A stretch of DNA of 15,647 nt from contig JAWUYB010000003.1 in assembly GCA_034111025.1 (NCBI GenBank), positions 1-15,647 of the forward strand, read 5' to 3'. The notes beneath the pieces are model-generated. The model worked only from the letters and a program-made list of their open reading frames with translations, did not search any database and had not been told where the DNA came from. Of the stretch, positions 1 through 8,617 are shown piece after piece (position 1 is the first letter of the stretch; each line of letters starts with the position of its first letter). The position numbers and the translations under genes are program-made. This stretch comes from CAJXJP01 sp034111025 (lineage in GTDB: Bacteria > Patescibacteriota > Gracilibacteria > BD1-5 > UBA6164).

Positions 1-25
1 AATATCTAAAATTATTTTAGATATT
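1..25. repeat. perfect inverted repeat at the left edge
   Basis: Positions 1-11 and 15-25 are exact reverse complements around the 3-base loop TTA. It lies just upstream of the first gene and could be the end of a terminator for a gene outside the window. On the plus strand an A-rich run follows rather than a T-tract, so it is not a good plus-strand terminator. For a minus-strand terminator the decisive bases lie before position 1 and cannot be seen. Confidence 0.4.
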
Positions 26-54
26 ATAAAAAAATAATTTATAAAAAATATCAT

Positions 55-405
55 ATGTTAATTTTTTTACATAATAGAAGATGTAGTAAGTCAAGAGAAG
101 CTCTTGAAATATTAGAAAAATCTTGAAAAAAATATGTAATGAGAGAATATTTAAAAAATCCACTTGACCTAGATGAATTACTTGATTTACAAGAAAAACT
201 AGGATCAATTCCAGCAATTGATTTTACGAGAAAAAAAGAATCAGAATTTATAGAGCAAGGGCTTCATAAAAATTCTACAGATCTAGAAATTTTAAAAAAA
301 ATGCAATCATTTCCAAAATTAATGGAAAGACCGATCATTTATAATGATAGAAAAGCTGTTATTTGAAGACCCATCGAAAAAATACTAGAAATTTTTAAAA
401 AATAA
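55..405 (+). CDS. ArsC/Spx-like protein, arsenate reductase family
   Basis: This 116-aa protein has the ArsC-family layout. It has a thioredoxin-fold start with HNRRCSKSRE (nucleophile position C10), then ERPI (R92) and the signature GRP (R105), where glycine 104 is a TGA codon. In E. coli ArsC the matching cysteine and two arginines bind and reduce arsenate using glutaredoxin/glutathione. YfgD-like and Spx-like relatives share the fold without being proven arsenate reductases. The length fits the family. The ATG at 55 is the first in frame and starts right at the first beta strand. No ars transporter or regulator is nearby. The gene is followed after 9 bases by the 134-aa gene, so it is probably the first gene of a general operon. 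Family assignment is firm; substrate is open. Confidence 0.82.
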
Positions 406-414
406 ACATAAATT

Positions 415-819
415 ATGAATAATTTTGCAGGAACATTAACTTTTAGATGACAAGTAGTATTAAATAAAATTCAAGAAAAATATCTTGTTTCAAAATCAGA
501 CGATTCGCATAATACTACGGTGTTTATATTTGGTAAAACATTATCAGAAACAAGTGAAGAAATTTTAAAAGAATATGCTAATGTTTGAGAATTATATGCA
601 TATGATATATCGATATCAACAGAAGATAATATGACTATGTTAAATAATGAAGTAGATAAAGAAGGATTATATGAAGTTGTATCATTTGAATCACCAGTTG
701 CTGATATTAGAAATGTAGTAGAAAGATTTCAAGATTCATTTGAAATTATATCTATAAGAGAAGCAGAAGAATCAGAAAAATATGGAAACAGAGTGATAAG
801 AGCTGATTTTATTTACTAG
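415..819 (+). CDS. hypothetical protein, 134 aa
   Basis: I do not recognise this protein. It is soluble looking, acidic and rich in Glu, Asp and Ser, with no signal peptide, membrane segment or cysteine cluster. TGA codes for Gly at two places (in FRG near residue 12 and VGE near residue 59); other glycines use GGA or GGT. It sits 9 bases after the ArsC-like gene and 9 bases before the UbiV-like gene, which suggests co-transcription. The ATG at 415 is chosen because it follows directly on the preceding stop. An inner ATG at 631 would remove half of an otherwise continuous reading frame. No Shine-Dalgarno site is visible. It stops at TAG. Confidence 0.7.
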
Positions 820-828
820 AAAATAATA

Positions 829-1899
829 ATGAACTTACATATTCATATTGGAACAAATTTAGAGTATTTTGACTTACTTAATGAGTGATATTTATTATCA
901 GCAGGAAAAGCTGATAGAGATATTGCAGGTTTTGTTATGCAAAATTACCCATGAGAACTCGCTACTGATATTTCTCCACAATATGAAGTAAATTTTATGT
1001 GAATTCGTGAAATTAAAAAAAGAATATGAAAAGATGCGTTTAATAAAATAGATGGTATTTATTATTGATCAGATAATTGTGAATATTTATCTGCTTATAA
1101 ACATGAAGTGGAAAAAGCTATAGAAAAATTCCAAATTTTTAATAAGAATTACCCTCCTCATAAAATACGTAGTTTCACTCTCGTTACACCATATGTATGA
1201 GATACTATGCTTGCTAAACTAGAAGAATCATTAGACTATTTAAATAGTCTAAAAATTAAAAATCCAATAGAAGTAGTGGTAAATGATTTTGGAGTTTTAA
1301 GATTATTATCTACTAAATATACTAACCTCAAACCTATTTTTGGAAGAGTGATTCATAAAATACTGAAAACACCACTTATAGATACATTTGGTTATGAAGC
1401 ACATCCAGCATGAGAAAAAATCAAAAATAAATCAGAACAAGAAAAATTAGCATTAAGAGATGAGATTGTAAAATGGCAGATGAAGTTTTATAACTCAGCA
1501 GAGGTGAGTTTAGATATTTTTCAAAACTTTTTATCTAAATATAAGGTAGATAGAGTAGCTCTAGATTTTATGGAAAAAAGAGAAGAATTATTTGATAATT
1601 CTCGTTTTTGAGAAGTTGGAGTAGACCTATATTATCCTTGGGCTTTAATTTTTACATGAAGACTTTGTGATACATCAGCAATCGAAAATCCTAGTAGATG
1701 AATGTACGCAACTGATGATATCTGTCCTAGAACATGTAATAGATATGATGTTTCATATAAAATAAAAACAGTCTGATATAATATGATTCAAAGATGAAAT
1801 GCTTGATATAGAAGTGAATTAAATCTAGATTTTTTATCTGAAGATTTCATAAAAAATCAGAATAATAGACTTGTATTTGCTCCATTTATTTCGGTATAA
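829..1899 (+). CDS. UbiV-like U32-family protein, probable [4Fe-4S] protein
   Basis: This 356-aa protein resembles UbiV (YhbV) and other U32 'peptidase' family members. Visible landmarks are IYYGSDNC (C84), which lines up with the first cluster cysteine of UbiV, then VVVNDFGVLRLL, GRVIHK, and a late block with C280, C299 and C303 (C-X18-C-X3-C). Those four cysteines match the UbiV arrangement that holds a [4Fe-4S] cluster. In E. coli, UbiV with UbiU hydroxylates ubiquinone precursors without oxygen. Here there is no UbiU partner or other ubi gene in view, and reduced CPR bacteria normally lack ubiquinone, so the substrate is probably different (for example RNA or peptide-linked). It is longer than E. 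coli UbiV (about 290 aa). It is the third gene of the 55-3279 run. Cysteine pattern is seen; family call is from remembered motifs; function is inference. Confidence 0.62.
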
Positions 1900-1938
1900 G
1901 TATATTAATTAAATTATATTCAATAATTAATCGTAATA

Positions 1939-3279
1939 ATGAAAACATATAAATACGCTTTTACATTGGTAGAACTAATAGTTGTTATTACTATTCTATC
2001 AGTACTATCAACTATTTGATTTATTAGTTATCAATGATATAGTCTTACATCAAGAGATTCAGTAAGATTAGCTGATATGGCTAGTTTGGATAGATGATTG
2101 CATTTTTTATTAGCTAAAGCTGAAAAACTTCCATTACCAGAGAATTATATAGAGATTACAGCTAGTGGAACATTAATTAATTATCAATGAGATGCGGGGA
2201 TACAAGTGATGTGAAAAGTATGAGTATCTAATGGATGAATTGACCCTGTTGATAATAGATATTATACATATGTTATAAATGCTAAGAGAACAAAACATCA
2301 ATTACTATGATATTTTGAAGAAGATAGGCAATATTCATTCAATAAAAATATAGCTATTGCTGATTGATTATCGAATAGATATTCAGTGTTAAAATGAGCT
2401 AAATTATGAATATTAGTTGATTCAATAACAAATATACCAGTTCATACTGAGAATATTAATATAGATATTATTAATACTAGTGATGAATATAGTATCATTA
2501 TTGAAGATAATAATATTAATATTACAGGAACAGGGAATGTATTATTTAGTAATTTATATATTTCAAATGATGAAATTAAAAATGATATTAACTTAGCAAA
2601 ATTAGATAAAAATTTAGTATTATCATTAGATATGGAATCTATAATTGATGATTGATGAAACTTAAAAATAAGAGATGATAGTTGATATAACAATCATTGA
2701 CTATGTTATAATAACGGATTTGTACAATGTTGAAATAATATAGATTGATTAAATATTGTAGAATGAAAAATATGAAAAGCACTCATGTTTGATGAAAGTA
2801 TTGCTGATAATTTTACTTATCACATTGATTCACCATCTTTAGATATTAAAACAAATGAAGTTACCATTGCAGGTTGGTTAAAATTGAATAAAAATATTCA
2901 AGATTTTGTAAATACATATCCTACATTTCTGATGATAAGACCATTTAATGTATGAGGATATGGTTCACATTTTAGTAAATCTAGCTGATGAATAAATATA
3001 CAATATTGTTATGCTTGAGGATCAAACTCACTCTATTACTATTGATGATTACCTGTTTGAGAATGGATTCATTATACTGGAGTAAAATCAAAAGATAGAT
3101 CTAAAATATATATTAATGGAATACTTGTAGCAGATACTAGTATTAATGAATCAATCGCAATAGGTGGTTCATCTTGATATAGTTTAACAGTTTGAAATGC
3201 CTTTGAAGGAAGTATTGATGAGGTAAAAGTTTATAATAGAGCTTTAAATTCACAAGAAGTATATAGTTTATATAATTAG
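1939..3279 (+). CDS. type IV pilin-like protein with C-terminal LamG-type domain
   Basis: This 446-aa protein starts with a short basic leader and a prepilin signature, YAFTLVELIVVI. Cleavage is expected after A7, giving mature F1 and the conserved glutamate at mature position 5 (E12). A hydrophobic helix (about 8-29) acts as membrane anchor and pilus-core segment. The C-terminal part, about 226-446, looks like a LamG/concanavalin-like fold: it starts near LVLSLDME and ends with SIDEVKVYNRALNSQEV, a typical ending of that domain. A pair of cysteines (LCYNNGFVQC) may form a disulfide. Many glycines are TGA, including two consecutive TGA pairs. It would be exported and exposed on the cell surface, possibly as a minor, adhesive pilin for host or glycan contact. 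No pilus assembly gene is nearby. It ends with TAG just before a terminator. Confidence 0.83.
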
Positions 3280-3303
3280 ATATATATAATATATATTATT
3301 CAT

Positions 3304-3335
3304 AAAAAGTAATATTCGGTTGAATGTTACTTTTT
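3304..3335 (+). terminator. rho-independent terminator after the pilin gene
   Basis: A 14-bp stem (3304-3317 with 3322-3335, including one G-T pair) closes a GGTT loop, and the stem ends in five T. It lies 25 bases after the pilin stop codon. Its right arm contains the -35 box of the next promoter. Confidence 0.75.
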
Positions 3336-3347
3336 ATTTTATATACT
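3320..3347 (+). promoter_or_regulatory. predicted sigma-70-type promoter for the 105-aa gene
   Basis: TTGAAT (3320-3325) and TATACT (3342-3347) are spaced by 16 bases. Transcription would start near 3355, about 45 bases upstream of the start codon. The -35 box lies inside the loop and right arm of the pilin terminator, so the two elements are interlocked. Confidence 0.45.
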
Positions 3348-3385
3348 TCTAAATGCAGAAAAAAATGTTTAATAAATTTAATAAA

Positions 3386-3391
3386 AGGAGG
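3386..3391 (+). promoter_or_regulatory. consensus Shine-Dalgarno site (AGGAGG)
   Basis: AGGAGG is located 7 bases upstream of ATG 3399 and fixes that start. It is the only consensus ribosome binding site seen in the window; the other genes start after plain A/T-rich leaders. Confidence 0.8.
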
Positions 3392-3398
3392 AATTATT

Positions 3399-3716
3399 AT
3401 GTCATTTTCAACTGGGATAAGATGCATTCAGACAAAACAATGTCTACTACTACTACCTAATATGATTACGACTAAACAATTATTTGGTATAATTGTTAAT
3501 GGTTATGATTTAGATCAAGTATTACAACAGGAGATAAAAAATACTGGATCTGATATACCTGTGTTTAGAAAAGAAGGTCTATCGTTAAAAATATTTTTTT
3601 CATGTAATAATAATGAATGTATTATTCGACTAGAAATAACTGTAGCAAATGAAAAATATTTAGATTATATTATACATAAAATTTTAATTTGTTTTTCTGA
3701 TGAAAAAGCTGCATAA
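3399..3716 (+). CDS. hypothetical protein, 105 aa, strong Shine-Dalgarno, no TGA codon
   Basis: I do not recognise this protein. It is small and has five cysteines (C9, C15, C69, C74, C98), including C-X5-C and C-X4-C pairs, but no signal peptide or clear membrane helix. The ATG at 3399 is chosen because AGGAGG (3386-3391) lies 7 bases before it. An upstream ATG at 3324 lies in the terminator and is very unlikely. Its five glycine codons are GGG, GGT or GGA and none is TGA, unlike neighbouring genes where about half are TGA. It has its own predicted promoter and terminator, so it is a single-gene unit. These traits hint at a different origin from the genes around it, but the gene is too short for codon use to be conclusive. 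Confidence 0.75.
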   Translation: MSFSTGIRCIQTKQCLLLLPNMITTKQLFGIIVNGYDLDQVLQQEIKNTGSDIPVFRKEGLSLKIFFSCNNNECIIRLEITVANEKYLDYIIHKILICFSDEKAA

Positions 3717-3721
3717 AATAA

Positions 3722-3752
3722 TAAAAAAAAAAGCGGATTTATCCGCTTTTTT
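3722..3752. terminator. bidirectional terminator between convergent genes
   Basis: GCGGA (3733-3737) pairs with TCCGC (3742-3746) around a 4-base loop, flanked by a long A-run on the left and six T on the right. It ends the 105-aa gene on plus. Read on minus it has an even longer T-tract and ends the coiled-coil gene, whose stop codon (3751-3753) touches the stem. Confidence 0.88.
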
Positions 3753-4599
3753 ATTGTTTAGATTTGAAATCTGCTTCCTCAAATAATAAATCTAGAGCTT
3801 TAAGTGACTCAATTCATCCATTATTTGGTATTACTAGATAAGTTTCCTTTATTATAGCTTCTTTATTATTAATGAGTACATCAAGTAGATTCTTATTGTA
3901 ATCATTGAGTTGTTGATATTCTCTTAAGAATTGGTTTATATAAATTATATATGTTCTTGCAAAATAATATTTATTTTTTTCTAATAAATAATTGTCTATA
4001 TTTACAAGACTCGCTTCTGAATCATTGGCATTAAAATCTAGACCAATTTTTGCTTTAATTTTCAATATCTCACTATTTGCTAATAGCATAGAATTATTAA
4101 AAATTTTTTTTTGTTTTAATAAATTACTTTGATTATTATATGCTGTTTCATATCTAAATTCTAGCTGAGATATATACGCTTCTAAGAATTCTTGTTTATT
4201 TAAAGAGTTCAATATTAAATTTTTTACGCTTGTTTGTAGTACATTTCTATATTCTTGAGTAGCAATCATATTTTTCCCTATGATTTCATCTTTAGCTTTT
4301 TTCTTATTAAACATAGCATCTTCTATAGACATAACATCTTTATAAATACTTGTAGGTAATGTATTTAATAATTTATGATTTGTTCAAATATTTGTAGTAA
4401 TAGCTACTGATATTATTGCCATATCTGAATTATTTGTTTTTTGAAATTTTCATTGATTCCCCTCTGTTTTATTATCTTGAATATTTGTAATTTTTTGAAA
4501 TCAATTTACATAAAAATGGTTTCAAGCAGACAAAAGAATACCAAGTATTGTACTAAGTATAAAAATTTTACCGAGGAATCTTCTTAAATGAATTGTCAT
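3751..4599 (-). CDS. membrane-anchored coiled-coil protein, unknown function
   Basis: This 282-aa protein has a basic N-terminus followed by one hydrophobic segment (about residues 10-26, KIFILSTILGILLSAG), acting either as a signal peptide or as an anchor. The rest is hydrophilic and strongly helical looking, with long stretches rich in Lys, Asn, Leu and Glu (about residues 95-245) that suggest coiled coil. No catalytic motif is seen. Several glycines are TGA. Under the standard code only an internal piece (3814-4332) would be found; reading TGA as Gly extends it to ATG 4599 upstream and TAA 3751 downstream. It diverges from the amidase gene with only 52 bases between start codons, which suggests shared regulation and a possible envelope role, although that is inference. 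Confidence 0.75.
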
Positions 4600-4651
4600 A
4601 GTTCATTATTTTTATATAATTATTTACAATTATTGTATCATAAAAACCTCT

Positions 4652-5710
4652 ATGTTAAAAATATTTTGCCTATTTTTTATCTTTTTTGTAATTATATCAT
4701 GACAATATGATGTATTTTCTTATAAATCACTTAATATTGTATCACGAGAAGAATGGTGAGCAAATGAAGAATTTAGATTTATAGATTCTGAAGAATGGAT
4801 TAATATTTTAAGAATAGAAAATACTATAAGGAAAAATAATAAAATTTATATTTCAGAAGAAGATACAATATTAACTTTAGGAACTCCTGACTATAATGAA
4901 AAAATTGAGAAATATTTATCTACTTTTTTTGCTAAAGAATTACAAATATCTGATGTAATTACTCAAGAAAATTGAAGAAAATTATTCTGGCCAATTGAAG
5001 TATCAGAAAATATCCAAGCAATAGTTATTCATCATACTGATTGGGATTATACAGATTCATATAAATCAGTTCGTGAAATATATAAGTTTCATACACTTGA
5101 TAGAAAATGGTGAGACATTTGATATAATTTTTTAATATCAGCTGATTGAGAAATATTTGAATGAAGGTCTGGTTGAGAAAATGCTGTAGGAGCTCATAAT
5201 AAATGGAATAATATATGAAATATAGGAATAGCACTTATGTGAAACTATAGTCATGAAAATATTCCTGAAAAACAAGTAGAGGCATTAAATAATCTAAGTA
5301 GTTACATTATAGAGAAATATAAGATTGATATTAATAAAAAAGTATATTTTCATGAAGAATGTAAGCAAGAAAATTGTGAAAAAGAAATATATTCTGAACT
5401 AAATTTTCCTATGATTGCTCATAGGAATTCTTCAGATACGAGTTGTCCATGAGAACAATGATATGCTGATTTTTTAGAGATACGTAAAACATTACAACAA
5501 AAATATAAAATACCTGAAATTAATATAATTAAATTAGAATGAATTTTTGATAAATACTCAAAAAATAATTTAGATGAATTATTGAAAAAATTAATAATTT
5601 TAAAACATAAAGAGAGAAATTACAAAAAAAAGAATATATATAATCAAGTTATAACTATATTAAAAAATTATTTAATAAAAATAGATTTTAAAAATATATA
5701 TAATAAATAG
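4652..5710 (+). CDS. N-acetylmuramoyl-L-alanine amidase (Amidase_2/PGRP family), secreted
   Basis: This 352-aa protein begins with a hydrophobic signal segment (residues 3-16) and carries an Amidase_2/PGRP zinc domain at about 120-290. The domain shows IVIHHT with zinc ligand H127, the GYN motif with Y158, AHR with H257, and SCPG with C265. These are the expected His-His-Cys zinc ligands and the catalytic tyrosine. The residue two before C265 is Thr, as in several animal PGRPs, rather than the Lys of T7 lysozyme. SREEWGANE near residues 31-39 resembles the PGRP entry motif, and about 80 residues are inserted before the first zinc ligand. A Lys/Asn-rich tail (about 300-352) may bind the wall. 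It would cut the bond between muramic acid and the stem peptide for wall turnover or attack on neighbours. ATG 4652 begins the signal peptide. Confidence 0.88.
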
Positions 5711-5767
5711 TTTTATCATTGATTTTCTTGAAGATATAGATAAAATCAAAAGAATTTAATAATAGAG

Positions 5768-5794
5768 TTCAGTTCTTTTTTTAACTGAATTTTT
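5768..5794 (+). terminator. rho-independent terminator after the amidase gene
   Basis: TTCAGTT (5768-5774) pairs with AACTGAA (5783-5789) over an 8-base loop and is followed by five T. A second, overlapping possible stem (5719-5726 with 5742-5749) lies just upstream. The rest of 5711-5837 is A/T-rich leader of uvrB with an AAAC repeat; no clear promoter was found. Confidence 0.7.
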
Positions 5795-5837
5795 ACTATT
5801 AAAAATAAACAAACAAACAACATAACTAAAAATATAA

Positions 5838-8057
5838 ATGTCAGAAAAACTATTTGATTTACAATCAAAATACAAGCCTTCGGGAGATCAAGCAAATGCG
5901 ATTGTTGAGATTACTAATAATTTAGATGCAGGAGAGAAATTTCAAACACTTTGGTGAGTAACTGGATCAGGTAAGACTTTTACTATGGCAAATATAATCG
6001 ATCAGACGAGTAAACCAACTCTTATTATTGCTCATAATAAAACTCTTGCTGCTCAACTTGCTAATGAGTTTAAAGAGTACTTTCCAAATAATGCAGTTCA
6101 TTATTTTGTAAGTTATTATGATTATTATCAACCAGAAGCATATGTAGCAAAAACTGATACATATATCGAAAAAGAATCTACTATCAATGAAGAAATTGAT
6201 AGGCTTCGTCATGCAGCAACTCAAGATTTACTGACAAGAAAAGATGTAATTATTGTTGCTTCTGTTTCATGTATTTATGGACTATGAGATATTGCTTCAT
6301 ATAAAGAACAAGTGTTTAATATTAGGATTGGTCAAGAATATGTAATGGAAGATTTACTGAATCAACTTGTAAATATACAATATAAGAGAGCTGCTGCTGA
6401 TTTTAAACCAGGGAATTTTCAAGTTATGTGAGATCTATTAGAAATATATCCTGCGAGTAGCGAAACGGTATTTTCTATTGAATTTTGGTGAGATGAAGTT
6501 ACTCAAATAACTAATAGAAATTATCTCACAGGTGAAATTTATGAATATCTACAAGACGCAACTATATTTCCTGCAAAACATACCGTAAGTAGTAAAGATA
6601 AAATTAATGATATTATTCCTAGAATCAAAGAAGAGTTAGATGAACGTTTGGAGATTTATAAAGCGAATTGAGATGTATTAAAATTTGAGCGTTTGAAAAC
6701 AAAGGTTGAATATGATCTCGAAATGATGCAAGAAATTGGTTATGTAAATGGGATAGAAAATTATTCTCGTTATCTTGATGGTCGTCCTGATTGAGCGTCA
6801 CCAGCGACTCTTATGGATTATTTTGGAGAAGATTATATGTGTTTAGTTGATGAATCCCATATGACATTTTCTCAAATTGGATGAATGTATGCATGAGATA
6901 GGGCAAGAAAAACAAACTTAGTAGAAAATGGTTTTCGTCTCCCAAGCGCTATGGATAATAGACCACTCAAATTTAGTGAATTTGAAGATAAAATAAAACA
7001 AATAGTAGCAGTTTCAGCAACCCCAAGTAAATATGAAATCGTCAAAAGTTGTATGCAAAAATGAGATATTGCAGAATATGATAGTGAATGAAAAATAAAA
7101 TTAAACGATGGAGCAAAAGATTTTTTTAGCTTTGATGCAACAAAATGAGTGCTCTGGGAAGCAGATAAAAAACATAGAATAATACCTCAATTAATTCGTC
7201 CAACTGGTTTACTCGATCCAGAAATTGAAATTCGTCATATGGAGTTTATGGTGGATGATGTAATGAAAAATATATCTGAAGTTATAGATGCATGAGAAAG
7301 AATGCTTATCACAACTATAACAAAAAAATCGAGTGAAGAACTCGCAGATTATCTCACGGAAAATGGAGTTAGTGTAAAATATCTTCATAGTGAAGTTGAT
7401 ACCTTAGAAAGACTAGAAGTATTAAAAGAATTAAGAAATGGAACTATTGATGTAATAGTATGAGTAAATCTACTCAGAGAATGACTTGACCTACCTGAAG
7501 TATCTAGAATTGCTATTTTAGACGCGGATAAACAAGGATTTCTTCGTTCAGAGTCAGCGCTTATTCAGATTATATGAAGAGCTGCTAGAAATTCAAAATG
7601 AAAAGTATTTATGTACGTTGAAAAACTCAGAAATTTTAGTTATGATTCAAAAAAATGAGCAATATTATCTTCAGCTAAATGAGATAGAGTATTAGCGGAA
7701 GAAAAAGATAATCTGTTTAGAGTTGATAAAGCAAAGCTGTGTAATACACAATGATTCATTATATCAGAAGCAATGAGAAAAGCTATTTGACTGACCTATT
7801 ATAGAAGAAAACTACAACATAATCACAATCTAAAACAGGGGATAACACCAAGGACAATATATTCAACTATCAAAGATATGTGATTAAAAACAAAAAATAA
7901 AGATCATGCTATACTCGATAAAAAATCTGCGGAAAAAGAACTCAAAAGATTAGAGTTAGAAATGGATATAGCCTCAGCTAATATGGAATACGAAAAAGCG
8001 GCAGAGCTCAGAGATGAAATATTAGAAATAAAATCAGGAAGAAGAAAAATGAAATAA
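5838..8057 (+). CDS. uvrB: excinuclease ABC subunit UvrB
   Basis: UvrB is the DNA-loading helicase of nucleotide excision repair; it takes damaged DNA from UvrA and recruits UvrC. All hallmark parts are present: Walker A GVTGSGKT (40-47, first Gly = TGA), the damage-probing beta-hairpin with YYDYYQPEAY (93-102), DESH (338-341), QIGGMYAGDRAR, VGVNLLREGLDLPE (about 541-554), QIIGRAAR (about 577-584), and a C-terminal UVR domain (about 697-733). At 739 aa it is longer than E. coli UvrB (673). About 40 extra residues lie between YEIVKS (399-404) and IRPTGLLDP (from 453). The gene contains about 21 TGA codons, many at invariant glycines. No uvrA or uvrC is nearby. It starts at the first ATG in frame, without a Shine-Dalgarno site. 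Confidence 0.98.
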
Positions 8058-8081
8058 AAAAAGAAAATTTTTTCTTTTTTT
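8056..8081 (+). terminator. A/T-only hairpin terminator of uvrB
   Basis: An A7-G-A4 arm (8056-8067) pairs with a T4-C-T7 arm (8070-8081). It overlaps the last base pairs of the stop codon and ends in T. It is nearly GC-free, so its strength is uncertain. Confidence 0.5.
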
Positions 8082-8130
8082 ATTAATCTATATAATTCAT
8101 ATGTGAAGACTTATATTCTAATAAAATATT

Positions 8131-8574
8131 ATGTGAAAAAAATTAATATATAAATTATTAAATACAGATACAAAAGATTATGGTATGTTTATATTAAGAA
8201 TAGCACTAGGGATTTTTATATTTGCTCATGGATGACAAAAATTATTTGGATTATTTTGATGAAATTGATATTCTGCAACAATGGATTTCTTCACTTCAAC
8301 TATGTGATTACCAGCTATTATAGCATTTCTTGTAATAGTTTGAGAAGGATTGGGTTGAATTGCACTTATTCTTGGTCATAAAACTAGATTTATGGCAACA
8401 GCTATATTACTTATACTTGTATGAGCAGTGTTAATGGTTCATCTCAAGAACGGTTGGTATGATTTTGAACTACATTTCCTTGCTATCGCAATTTCAATTG
8501 TACTTATTATACGTGGTGGGTGAGCATATTCACTCGATACTGTTTGGAAAAAAATGTTTACTGAAAAGAAATAA
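8131..8574 (+). CDS. DoxX family membrane protein
   Basis: This 147-aa protein has four hydrophobic helices (about 18-37, 60-81, 87-105, 114-129) and the DoxX signature HGGQKLFG (33-40) after the first helix, followed by GGNGY and the GEGLGGIALILG segment. DoxX/YphA-type proteins are small inner-membrane proteins linked to redox or thiol-stress complexes in other bacteria; the exact role is unknown. Ten of its twenty glycines are TGA, including residue 2, so the standard code would end it after the start codon. An upstream in-frame TAA (8122) supports ATG 8131. No partner gene (thiosulfate:quinone or SodA/SseA type) is next to it. It is convergent with the methyltransferase gene. Confidence 0.88.
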
Positions 8575-8582
8575 TACTCAAT

Positions 8583-8617
8583 AAAAAAAGAAAGATTTTT
8601 AAAATCTTTCTTTTTTT
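8583..8617. terminator. bidirectional terminator between convergent genes
   Basis: A long, nearly perfect A/T-rich stem (8583-8598 with 8603-8617 region, core GAAAGAT / ATCTTTC) ends in T on both strands. It lies 8 bases after the DoxX stop, and its right arm contains the stop codon of the minus-strand methyltransferase (8616-8618). Confidence 0.75.

Noticed and set aside
139..366. Several short standard-code frames (for example 139-366, 631-819, 1207-1413, 10639-10860) as separate small genes
   Set aside because: They are fragments of longer genes once TGA is read as glycine.
55..405. Arsenic resistance operon
   Set aside because: Only an ArsC-like protein is present; no ArsR, ArsB or Acr3 is nearby, and Spx/YfgD-like roles are equally possible.
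5967..6224. Minus-strand open frame opposite uvrB
   Set aside because: It is the antisense shadow of a conserved UvrB region and has no independent support.
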